DNA of 26,829 bases from a virus. Under the pieces are notes generated by a model that was not told where the DNA came from, ran no database searches, and saw only the letters and a list, made by a program, of their open reading frames with translations. Shown here one piece after another: positions 1-6,838 of the stretch. A program made the position numbers and the translations under genes. The stretch covers positions 1 through 26,829 of the IMG/VR virus record IMGVR_UViG_3300035698_018211; one strand, written 5' to 3'. The stretch's first letter is position 1. Each line of letters begins with the position of its first letter.

Positions 1-2
1 AT

Positions 3-134
3 TCTTTAGATTCTGGAAACATTGAATTGGTTTCAAAAGTATTAAAAAGAATTTCAAAAGGAAAATGTATTGTTGTAATTAGTCATAAACATATTGATGA
101 AATAGAAGCAGATGAAGTTTTATCTTTAAATTAG
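3..134 (+). CDS. ABC-type ATPase, C-terminal fragment (possibly Rad50/SbcC/gp46-like)
   Basis: Only the last 43 codons and the stop are present; the gene starts before the window. The fragment begins SLDSGN, which fits the D-loop after a Walker B motif, and continues to VVISHKH, which fits the H-loop histidine of ABC-class ATPases, followed by a final strand ending in DEVLSLN. The D-loop to H-loop spacing is that of the ABC family. The VISHK wording resembles phage gp46/Rad50 recombination ATPases more than transporters, and no membrane segment is visible, but the fragment is too short to decide. The stop lies 8 bases before the start of the radical SAM gene, so the two are probably co-transcribed. 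Confidence 0.6.
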   Translation, partial: SLDSGNIELVSKVLKRISKGKCIVVISHKHIDEIEADEVLSLN

Positions 135-142
135 GAGAGTAA

Positions 143-1198
143 ATGAACAAAGACAAAATTCAAATTTGTAATTGGTTATTAACAAGAAGATGTAATCTAA
201 AATGTTCATATTGTGCTATTACAAGAAATTATAAAAATAAACCAATTGAATATCCTGATATGAAATATTATCATAAAAATGAAATGTCAACTGAATATAT
301 CATAAATGGATTGAAAAATTTAAAGTTACATAATCCAAATTGTTTTAATATATTTTACGGGGGTGAACCATTTCTTAGAGATGATTTAGCAGATATTATA
401 AACTTTTGTAATAAAGAGAATATATATTATACAATTATTAGTAACAATTCTCCTGAAATTCAACCGAAAATTGAAAGCTTTTTTAAGAAAGTTGATATAG
501 TTTATGGTTTTACTGGATCAGTTGATCCTGTTTTAATTTGTGGTGATCCAAATGATGACAGAACTAAAAAGAGTAGATATGCAATTGAACAATTTTCAAA
601 TTTAAAATCTCGTGTAAAAGATTTAGTTGCTGAAATGACTGTATCAAAAGATAATATTCCATATTTGTTTGATACAATTAAATATTTAACAGAACTTGGA
701 GTATCAACTGATTTAACTTATATTGATATATCAAAGAATGATTATTATGATTTTTCTAATATTCATAGTTCAGATTTATTAGTCTCAAATTCAAGCGATT
801 TAAAAGAAATTATAAATTCAATGATAGAAAATAAATTTGATATTATTTTAAATGAAAAGAATATTGAAATGGCTGAATTAGTTTTACCTTCTAATTATGA
901 TTGTAAATTTGAAGATGGTATTCATAATATAACAATTGACGCTGATGGTTCTTTAAGAACTTGTTTAAGAATTTCAGGAATTAAATCACATAAACTGAAA
1001 TTACATTCTATATTTACAAATGATTCAAATCTTAAATCAGAAGTTAGAGAGTATATCGTTACTGATAAAAAATCATATTGTGAAGGATGTAACTGGACAT
1101 GTGTAGTATTTTCGAAATTTCTTTCTGTTGATGAAAATGTTATTAATGATTTGGGACATTTGGAAAAAAGAGGATTAAAAAATGAAATGGATAAATGA
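143..1198 (+). CDS. Radical SAM protein with SPASM-like C-terminal cysteine cluster
   Basis: The 351-residue protein has the radical SAM motif CNLKCSYC (Cys17, Cys21, Cys24), which binds the 4Fe-4S cluster that cleaves S-adenosylmethionine. A GGEP-type motif (YGGEPF, near residue 73) fits SAM binding. The C-terminal part has Cys254, then a Gly-x4-Cys element ending at Cys274, then Cys313, Cys316 and Cys320. This layout is typical of SPASM/twitch domains that hold auxiliary clusters in peptide- or protein-modifying enzymes. An AGGAG ribosome site lies just upstream of the ATG. The gene overlaps the next one by 17 bases. The substrate is unknown. It is longer than QueE and has the extra cysteine cluster, so I do not assign it to preQ0 synthesis. 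Confidence 0.85.
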   Translation: MNKDKIQICNWLLTRRCNLKCSYCAITRNYKNKPIEYPDMKYYHKNEMSTEYIINGLKNLKLHNPNCFNIFYGGEPFLRDDLADIINFCNKENIYYTIISNNSPEIQPKIESFFKKVDIVYGFTGSVDPVLICGDPNDDRTKKSRYAIEQFSNLKSRVKDLVAEMTVSKDNIPYLFDTIKYLTELGVSTDLTYIDISKNDYYDFSNIHSSDLLVSNSSDLKEIINSMIENKFDIILNEKNIEMAELVLPSNYDCKFEDGIHNITIDADGSLRTCLRISGIKSHKLKLHSIFTNDSNLKSEVREYIVTDKKSYCEGCNWTCVVFSKFLSVDENVINDLGHLEKRGLKNEMDK

Positions 1199-1466
1199 TA
1201 TTACATCCTTTTGGGAGCAAATAAAAGAAAACGAAGAAAGTATTATCAAGTTTGAAAAAAAGGATGGAACTATTCGAAACATGAGATGTACATTAGATTT
1301 TGATAAAATACCTAAAGAAAAAATACCAAAAGGAACTGGATCTACATCACCAGGAATTATTAAAGTTTATGATTTGGAAAAACGTGGTTGGAGATCTGTT
1401 ACATTTGAAAGAGTACTTTGGATAAAAGAATCTAAACAAAATGAAAGATTTTATATCAGGAGATAA
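1182..1466 (+). CDS. WYL_2/DUF2693-like small protein (Sm-like SH3 barrel)
   Basis: This 94-residue protein has the segment FEKKDGTIRNMRCTLDFDKI followed later by YDLEKRGWRSVTFERVLWI. I recognise this arrangement (charged KDGT hairpin, MRCTL strand, then a W-R-S-hydrophobic strand) from the phage family DUF2693, now called WYL_2, predicted to adopt an Sm-like SH3 barrel and common in T4-like and other large phages. The function is unknown; a nucleic-acid or ligand-sensing role is only a guess from the WYL name. The start overlaps the end of the radical SAM gene by 17 bases and has an AGAGGA site, indicating translational coupling. Confidence 0.65.
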   Translation: MKWINDITSFWEQIKENEESIIKFEKKDGTIRNMRCTLDFDKIPKEKIPKGTGSTSPGIIKVYDLEKRGWRSVTFERVLWIKESKQNERFYIRR

Positions 1467-1471
1467 ATGAT

Positions 1472-1843
1472 ATGACAATAATTAGTGAATTATTAGAAGG
1501 ATTTAAAAACAGTGATTTATCAGAAAAAGTTCAGATAATTTGTGATAGAATCGAAAAACAAGAAACAGAAGATGTTTATGAAAAATATAAACCAGATGGA
1601 GTAAATGTATTTTTATGTTTAAATATACCACCATTATTAAAAGGAGAAATTTCATTTCTATGTCTTGAAAGGGAATTCAAAGATCAATTTATAATTTCTA
1701 CATGGACAGGATATTTAACAAAAATTAAAGCGGGCTCAGAAAGAGTTAAAAGAGTTAAAATAATTCAAGTAAAGGAAGAGGAAGCAGAAAAGATATTAAA
1801 GGAATATGCAGAAGTATTAATTCATTACAAAAAGAGAAAGTGA
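1472..1843 (+). CDS. Hypothetical protein, 123 aa
   Basis: Not recognised. The protein has a helical N-terminus, a central predicted beta-rich part (VNVFLCLNIPPLLKG, then FIISTWTGYL), and a lysine- and glutamate-rich helical tail. No signal peptide, membrane span or metal motif is visible. An AGGAG site 9 bases upstream of the ATG supports the start; an ATG five bases earlier runs at once into a stop. The end overlaps the GTG that is an alternative start of the next gene by four bases. Its place at the head of the ubiquitin-like cassette makes an accessory role possible but unproven. Confidence 0.7.
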   Translation: MTIISELLEGFKNSDLSEKVQIICDRIEKQETEDVYEKYKPDGVNVFLCLNIPPLLKGEISFLCLEREFKDQFIISTWTGYLTKIKAGSERVKRVKIIQVKEEEAEKILKEYAEVLIHYKKRK

Positions 1844-1851
1844 GATTAAAT

Positions 1852-4299
1852 ATGTTACAAGAAGAAATAAGAATATCAGATGAATTTACAAATATTTATA
1901 TAACCGAAACCGAAACCGAAAAACCATTGATAAGAAAACAATCTTTTCTTACAAAAGAATTGAAAAATGTATTTAATAGTTCGGGGTATGATGATATTAC
2001 TCCATTAAATTGTAGATATAGTAAAAGATATAAAGATACAACAGCTTTTATAATTGAGGAACAACCAGCATTAAGAACAATTTTTATGAATATGAATTTT
2101 TCTAGTACAATTGAAAAATTGAAGAAAACTGGAAAATTTGAAAAATATAATATTAATGAAAGCGATTATAATAAACCTTTTGAAGAAGAATATCGATTTC
2201 AATTATCGTTTCCATATATTGAATATTTGCTTTTTATAAATAATAATAATTTCAGTTTAAATTATATTTATCTCTTTTTCAGATTATCACCTATTTCTAA
2301 TTTAAATGATTATTTACTCAAAGCAAATTTGTTAAACATAAATAATTCTCAGTTTATTTGTATCGGATCAAATAATACAAATATACAGAATAATGATATA
2401 AATGATATGTCGTCAGCTTGTCAATGTTATATTGATAATTTCTGGTCTAGTCCATTTAATCAAGATTATATTAATAATTATCAAAAATATTCAGAAAAAG
2501 ATGGTTGTGAAGAAATAAGTGATTATATATCATGGCAATATTATTCAAAAATAGATCCTATGTTTATTTTTAAAATGAATTGGATTCCATATGATAAAAA
2601 TTTCGAATATTTATTATCTAGTAATAATACGATAAATTATGATTATGCTGAAATTAAAAATATTATAACAAATGCAAATAAAGAAAAATATTCAAAATCT
2701 AATACACAATTTCTAAAAACTAGATTTGAATCTGATTATTTAGGGGGAATGGAATTATCAGAAGGTGATTCTATATTATTTAAATCTGGAAAAGAATCAT
2801 ATGTTTCACAAATTTTATTAAATGATAATGAATATAAATCAAAAAGTTCAATACTTCAATTGGAAAATGGAAAAGATGTTAAATATAAATTAACATCTGC
2901 ATTTAAAAATTATATTAAAAACCAATATATCAATAAAAATTATTTAGATAATGCTTTATTACCAAATGGACAAGAAATAAAAATAGGTAATATTTTAAAA
3001 ATTGAAACTTCTTTTACTGTTTACAAAAAAATTAAAAGCTTTAGAAAAGGAATTGATAATAGTATAGAAGTATCATTTTGTGATAGAACAAATGATTTTT
3101 ATATTTTAGAAAACATGAATGCAAACTTATATAATATTGAAAATATACAAATTCATGGAAAACAATTAAAAGAAGGAGATAAATTTTATCGAGTTATAAA
3201 TTCATTTATACCAGATGTTTATGGTGTTAATTCTCTTATAATATTTGACGAAATAGAAATAAAAAACAGCGGAAAAATATATTTATTATTTATAAATCCT
3301 AATAATCAGCATGAAAAGTCTTCAATAGAAGAGGTAGAAAATGATACAATTTCTGAAGAATCTTTTTCTAATGCTAGTTATGGAGTAATTAGATCATTTT
3401 TTAAATTATATTCTGTAAATTATAAAATTATAAAAAATAAATGTTTTGTTGATACTAAATATGATAATAGCGAATCGACATTTGAAAATATTTCTGAATA
3501 TCTTTTCAAAGATGACAATAAAACTCTTGAAATTCCTTCTCCATCATTAAATATTTCTTTTAGTATTGGGGATAAAGTTGTAGTTTCTGATTGGAATGAT
3601 CCAATTAATATGCTGATTCCAAAAACTATTATGAGCTTTATTATTAATGAAGAAACTTCCACAATTTCATTTGTGTTAATTGATAAAAAGGAAAATATAA
3701 CACAAGTTCCATATATTGTTGAAAGTTTTATTCATGTTGGAAAAATTAGAAAAATAACAAACTATTGGAATAATATTAATGCTGGATCAAAAATAAAAGC
3801 ACATGAAACAAAAATTAGCAATTTTCCAAAGAAAGATACAAATATAATAATTGGATTTATTACTGATACAGGAATTGATGAACCATTAGTTCTTTGTAGT
3901 AATTGTTGTACTTTATGGTTTAGTGATTTAATTGAAAAATTTACAATCATTCCAGTATCTAATTCTAAATGGAGTAAATATGAACATTGTGAAATAGATA
4001 TTAGTAAAATCAAAATACACCCATCAGATATTATTTCTATAAAAAATGATTCTGAACCATATGGAATTGTAACAGATAATAATAAATGTATAGAAAGGTA
4101 TTATTTACAAAAACGTGGATCTTATTATTGTGAATCAATTGGTCATGATAAACAATTATTTGGAATAATAACACCACGATACACTGTTAACCAACAATAT
4201 GAAATGGGTTTTAAATCTAGTATACCCACCCTACACGGAAGTATAATAGAAACCGAAAATACTTCTATATTCAGTTACTTAAAAGAAAGGAATGTCTAA
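1852..4299 (+). CDS. Large protein with N-terminal E2-like (PRTRC-B-like) region and C-terminal beta-barrel-like repeats
   Basis: From the ATG at 1852 the protein has 815 residues; a GTG at 1840 overlapping the previous stop is an alternative start. Residues of about 115-200 resemble the E2-like protein B of PRTRC cassettes: a strand pair (FQLSFPYIEYLLF), a second strand, then an N-x-FICIGS element with Cys170 where E2-like proteins carry the catalytic cysteine (their VCLG-type motif), then an acidic helix with FWSSPF, matching their FF-x-S-x-F. The rest holds several segments of the form 'I-x-x-GD-hydrophobic' (SEGDSILF, IKIGNILKI, LKEGDKFYRV, FSIGDKVVVSDW) that suggest repeated small SH3-like barrels, plus a CSNCC cluster. 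The family match is by eye and needs profile comparison. Its place directly before the JAMM and E1 genes strengthens it. Confidence 0.6.
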   Translation: MLQEEIRISDEFTNIYITETETEKPLIRKQSFLTKELKNVFNSSGYDDITPLNCRYSKRYKDTTAFIIEEQPALRTIFMNMNFSSTIEKLKKTGKFEKYNINESDYNKPFEEEYRFQLSFPYIEYLLFINNNNFSLNYIYLFFRLSPISNLNDYLLKANLLNINNSQFICIGSNNTNIQNNDINDMSSACQCYIDNFWSSPFNQDYINNYQKYSEKDGCEEISDYISWQYYSKIDPMFIFKMNWIPYDKNFEYLLSSNNTINYDYAEIKNIITNANKEKYSKSNTQFLKTRFESDYLGGMELSEGDSILFKSGKESYVSQILLNDNEYKSKSSILQLENGKDVKYKLTSAFKNYIKNQYINKNYLDNALLPNGQEIKIGNILKIETSFTVYKKIKSFRKGIDNSIEVSFCDRTNDFYILENMNANLYNIENIQIHGKQLKEGDKFYRVINSFIPDVYGVNSLIIFDEIEIKNSGKIYLLFINPNNQHEKSSIEEVENDTISEESFSNASYGVIRSFFKLYSVNYKIIKNKCFVDTKYDNSESTFENISEYLFKDDNKTLEIPSPSLNISFSIGDKVVVSDWNDPINMLIPKTIMSFIINEETSTISFVLIDKKENITQVPYIVESFIHVGKIRKITNYWNNINAGSKIKAHETKISNFPKKDTNIIIGFITDTGIDEPLVLCSNCCTLWFSDLIEKFTIIPVSNSKWSKYEHCEIDISKIKIHPSDIISIKNDSEPYGIVTDNNKCIERYYLQKRGSYYCESIGHDKQLFGIITPRYTVNQQYEMGFKSSIPTLHGSIIETENTSIFSYLKERNV

Positions 4300-5322
4300 A
4301 TGTTTAAAGTATTTATAAATGATGGAAAAGAAGAAATTCCTGATGATGATATTTTCTATATTGTTAGTAAAGAAGGGATCTTCCTAAAAAAGAAAACTGG
4401 TATAATTAATAGTGTGATGCCAGTAGATAAAATTTCAATTTTAAAAGATATAAATTTTATAAACCAAGCATCAATTGATATTCCAAAAATAGGAAGTGAA
4501 GATTTTGCAAAAATTGCAAGTTTCTTTAGAGAAGTTTATAAACAATTTAGTGGTGAATGTATAGCATTAGTTTATTTCAATGAAAAGTTAAAGAAATTTA
4601 AATTTGTAATTCCAATTCAAGAAGTTTCTCATGCTAACTTATCTTATAAAACAGAAAATATTTCAAATTACAATTTAATAGGAGATATTCATAGTCATGC
4701 AAATATGTCAGCATTTCATTCAGGAACAGATGATGCAGACGAAAAAGAATTTGATGGTTTACATATAACACTTGGAAATGTAAATACTGAAAATATTTCT
4801 ATTTCAGCATCAATTGTAGTTAATGGAAATCGTGTTATGATTGAACCAGAAGATTATATTTATGGAATTAAAAAAGCCCCTGTTAAAAAACCTAATGATG
4901 AAAATTTAATGAGAAATGGAGCTATGTTTGATTTTGGATCAAATTATTATAATTTCAATAATTCATACAATGATACAAATAAATATTTAATTGAAGTTTC
5001 AGAACAAAAAAGTAAATTTAATCCAGAGTGGTTATCTAAAGTTTCTAAATTTGCTCCTATTGCTACCAATCATAAAATAGATAATAAAAATTATATAACA
5101 AATCTAAAAAATCTATTCAGTAAGAATTATACAAAATCTTTTCATAAAAAATATGATCCACAATTACTTGATATTAAATCGCCTTGTGAAAATTGTATTT
5201 ATAGAGATTGTAAAGTTGATTTAATGATTGAAGATTTAGAATCTGAAAAAGTAGATGAAACAGATTGGTGGTGGGATGATAATCAAGAATATAATGATGA
5301 ACTTTTGAAAGGAAATTTTTAA
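4300..5322 (+). CDS. JAMM/JAB (MPN) metalloprotease, likely deconjugase
   Basis: The 340-residue protein has a complete JAMM zinc motif: His131-x-His133, seven residues, Ser141, two residues, Asp144, with Glu86 in SGECIAL as the expected upstream catalytic glutamate. JAMM proteases cleave isopeptide bonds of ubiquitin or trim the tail of ubiquitin-like proteins. The N-terminal ~80 residues precede the MPN fold, as in protein A of PRTRC cassettes. The C-terminal ~130 residues are low-complexity and rich in Asn, Lys and Tyr, with a Cys pair (CENCIYRDC) and an acidic end that may bind metal or partners. The ATG follows the stop of the E2-like gene directly, with an AAAGGA site, so the genes are coupled. 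The next gene starts immediately after its stop. Confidence 0.88.
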   Translation: MFKVFINDGKEEIPDDDIFYIVSKEGIFLKKKTGIINSVMPVDKISILKDINFINQASIDIPKIGSEDFAKIASFFREVYKQFSGECIALVYFNEKLKKFKFVIPIQEVSHANLSYKTENISNYNLIGDIHSHANMSAFHSGTDDADEKEFDGLHITLGNVNTENISISASIVVNGNRVMIEPEDYIYGIKKAPVKKPNDENLMRNGAMFDFGSNYYNFNNSYNDTNKYLIEVSEQKSKFNPEWLSKVSKFAPIATNHKIDNKNYITNLKNLFSKNYTKSFHKKYDPQLLDIKSPCENCIYRDCKVDLMIEDLESEKVDETDWWWDDNQEYNDELLKGNF

Positions 5323-6000
5323 ATGCGAATAATAATAATTGGAATTGGAGGAATTGGAACAATTTTAGTTGATAAAATTTCGAGATTTGTAAATTATTCA
5401 AATTTGGAAATTCAAGAAATGATATTGATTGATGGTGATGAATTTGAACCTAAAAATTCTGAGAGACAAGAATTTACTGAATTTGGTCCAAAGGCAGAAA
5501 TCAAAGCTTATGAAATTTCTAAAAAATTCAAATCATTGGGTAAAAGAGTTGGTTCAATAAATTATTATATTACAAATGATAACATAGGAGGAATTATACA
5601 AAATGGTGACATAGTCTTATTATGTGTTGATAATCATACATCCAGAAAATTAGTTTCTGATTATTGTTCAACCCTTCAAGATATTACTATTATTTCTGGA
5701 GGAAATGATTATACAGATGGAAATGTAATGGTTTATGTTAGAAAAAATAATATTGATATTACACCAAAAATTACAAAGTATCATTCAGAAATTAATAATC
5801 CTGAAGACAAACATCCTGAGGAAATGTCTTGTCAAGAACTTGCAAATGTTGAACCACAAATATTCTTTACAAATCTTATGGCAGCAACTTTTATGTGCTG
5901 TGCTTTTTACAATGTTATAATCAAAGAAAATTTTAAATATAGTGAAGTGTATTTTGATATGTTGAGTATGAAAAGCGATTCCAAAGTAAGAGAAGTCTAA
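5323..6000 (+). CDS. E1-like ThiF-family adenylating enzyme
   Basis: The 225-residue protein starts with a Rossmann strand and the GxGGxG loop (residues 7-12), then ILIDGDEFEPKNSERQ with Asp39, Asn45, Arg48 and Gln49 in the positions used by E1 enzymes for ATP and magnesium, then CVDNHTSRK (Asp103, Asn104, Arg108) as the second conserved block. Cys170 in EMSCQEL, followed by a QIFFTN helix, sits where ThiF proteins of PRTRC cassettes have their P-S-C...LFIN element, and is the candidate thioester cysteine. It would adenylate the C-terminal glycine of the ubiquitin-like protein encoded next. It is a minimal E1: no zinc CxxC pairs or C-terminal extension. The start abuts the stop of the JAMM gene, with a GAAAGGA site. 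Confidence 0.88.
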   Translation: MRIIIIGIGGIGTILVDKISRFVNYSNLEIQEMILIDGDEFEPKNSERQEFTEFGPKAEIKAYEISKKFKSLGKRVGSINYYITNDNIGGIIQNGDIVLLCVDNHTSRKLVSDYCSTLQDITIISGGNDYTDGNVMVYVRKNNIDITPKITKYHSEINNPEDKHPEEMSCQELANVEPQIFFTNLMAATFMCCAFYNVIIKENFKYSEVYFDMLSMKSDSKVREV

Positions 6001-6027
6001 AAAAACAAAACTCAAAGGAGATAAATT

Positions 6028-6513
6028 ATGTCTACACGTAAAAGCTTAACCGAAATGACCGTTGCCGAACTTCGCCAGATCTGTAAAAACAGTGGAATTA
6101 CTGGGATGAGTAAAAAGAGAAAAGATATTATCGTTGATGCTCTTTTAGCAAATCAAAATACCGTAGAACCAGTAGCAGAAGTAACTACTGAAAACGAAGC
6201 AGTAGAAGAAACACCGGTTGTTGATGAAAGGGTTAATAGTCTTGATGGAAGTTTTTCAAGTCATTTGTCCAAACCGAATGCAGCTTTTGGAAATAAGGCA
6301 ACAACCACGATTAGAGTTTCTTGTGGTGCATCCTCTGGATCTTTCCCGGTTATTGGAAAAACCGTAGGAGCAGTTGCTGAATTTCTTAGGGAAGTTCTTA
6401 ACGTTGAAAGAATGTCTCGCGGTCTTATTAATGGGGCAGATGTTGAAGATTCTTATATTTTGGCAGAAACGGATACTCTTGAGTTTCTGAAACCTGCTGG
6501 TCGTAAGGGGTAA
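6028..6513 (+). CDS. Ubiquitin-like beta-grasp protein with N-terminal SAP-like domain
   Basis: This 161-residue protein has three parts. Residues 5-42 (LTEMTVAELRQICKNSGI, then KKRKDIIVDALL) form a SAP/Rho-N-like helix-turn-helix that often binds DNA or RNA. Residues 45-70 are an acidic linker. Residues 90-161 look like a beta-grasp domain: TTTIRVSCG, a turn, TVGAVAEFLREVL helix, LINGADVEDSYIL and TDTLEFLKPAGRKG. The protein ends in glycine after Arg-Lys, like the GTKG end of PRTRC protein C, so it may need no trimming. The E1 and JAMM genes immediately upstream support a modifier role. It has an unusually strong AAAGGAG site. Its codons (GTTGCC, CTTCGC, ACCG, CGC) are visibly richer in G+C than those of its neighbours, which points to high expression or a different origin. 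Confidence 0.82.
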   Translation: MSTRKSLTEMTVAELRQICKNSGITGMSKKRKDIIVDALLANQNTVEPVAEVTTENEAVEETPVVDERVNSLDGSFSSHLSKPNAAFGNKATTTIRVSCGASSGSFPVIGKTVGAVAEFLREVLNVERMSRGLINGADVEDSYILAETDTLEFLKPAGRKG

Positions 6514-6541
6514 CATAAGCATTTTCAGTAACTAACTAATA

Positions 6542-6577
6542 TTTTGTGCTGGAGAAGAGTTTTTCTCCGGCACAAAA
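6542..6577. other. 15-bp inverted repeat (hairpin) after the Ubl gene
   Basis: Positions 6542-6556 pair with 6563-6577 through 15 bp, with one G-U pair at 6550/6569 and a 6-base loop. It lies 28 bases after the Ubl stop and just before the ribosome site of the next gene. There is no T-tract after the 3' arm, so it is not a classic intrinsic terminator. It may act as a 3' stabiliser or RNase processing site for the Ubl message, or as a weak terminator. Confidence 0.75.
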
Positions 6578-6590
6578 AGAAAGGATATTT

Positions 6591-6833
6591 ATGGGATATA
6601 GTGGAGACAAAGATAAACTAATAAAGCTTTTAGAACATTTAGGTGATAATGGTTCATTATTGTTATCTATTTTTTCTTATGATGGAGCAAAAGCAAAATT
6701 ACAAATACATAGATCTTTTGAAAAAAAAGATGGTACTATGTCATATGGTAAAATGGGAAGATTAACTCTTGATGAAATGAGATTCTTAAAAGATAATATA
6801 GAACAAATAATTGATATCATGGAGACTAAGTAA
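6591..6833 (+). CDS. Hypothetical small protein, 80 aa
   Basis: Not recognised. I start it at the ATG at 6591, which has an AAAGGA site; a GTG at 6546 in the same frame lies inside the hairpin stem and has no ribosome site. The protein has an N-terminal helix, then beta-rich sequence with a charged turn (KAKLQIHRSFEKKDG), a KMGRLTLDEM stretch and a final amphipathic helix. This could be a compact beta-sheet plus helix fold such as a small nucleic-acid binder, but no motif proves it. It sits between the Ubl and the second ThiF gene and could belong to the conjugation cassette. Confidence 0.75.
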   Translation: MGYSGDKDKLIKLLEHLGDNGSLLLSIFSYDGAKAKLQIHRSFEKKDGTMSYGKMGRLTLDEMRFLKDNIEQIIDIMETK

Positions 6834-6838
6834 TTTCC

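Noticed and set aside
143-1198. Radical SAM protein as QueE in a preQ0 pathway with FolE2
   Set aside because: It is much longer than QueE, has a SPASM-like second cluster with Gly-x4-Cys, and lies 13 kb from folE2.
1182-1843. RiPP precursor peptide for the radical SAM enzyme
   Set aside because: The two small genes look like folded proteins; no leader-core layout with repeated Cys, Gly or Ser is visible.
1893-1920. Short tandem repeat of ACCGAA in the E2-like gene
   Set aside because: Only about three units encoding Thr-Glu; too small to call a functional repeat.
3420-5401. Several open frames on the minus strand inside the E2-like, JAMM and E1 genes
   Set aside because: They lie opposite strongly supported plus-strand genes, have no ribosome sites and show no recognisable protein features; they follow from low G+C and codon bias.
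5735-5920. A second plus-strand frame inside the E1 gene
   Set aside because: Fully nested in a conserved enzyme gene, no ribosome site, low-complexity translation.
6542-6577. Classic Rho-independent terminator
   Set aside because: Stem is strong but no T-tract follows on either strand; kept as a hairpin only.
6546-6833. GTG start at 6546 for the 80-residue gene
   Set aside because: It falls within the hairpin stem and has no ribosome site; the ATG at 6591 has AAAGGA.
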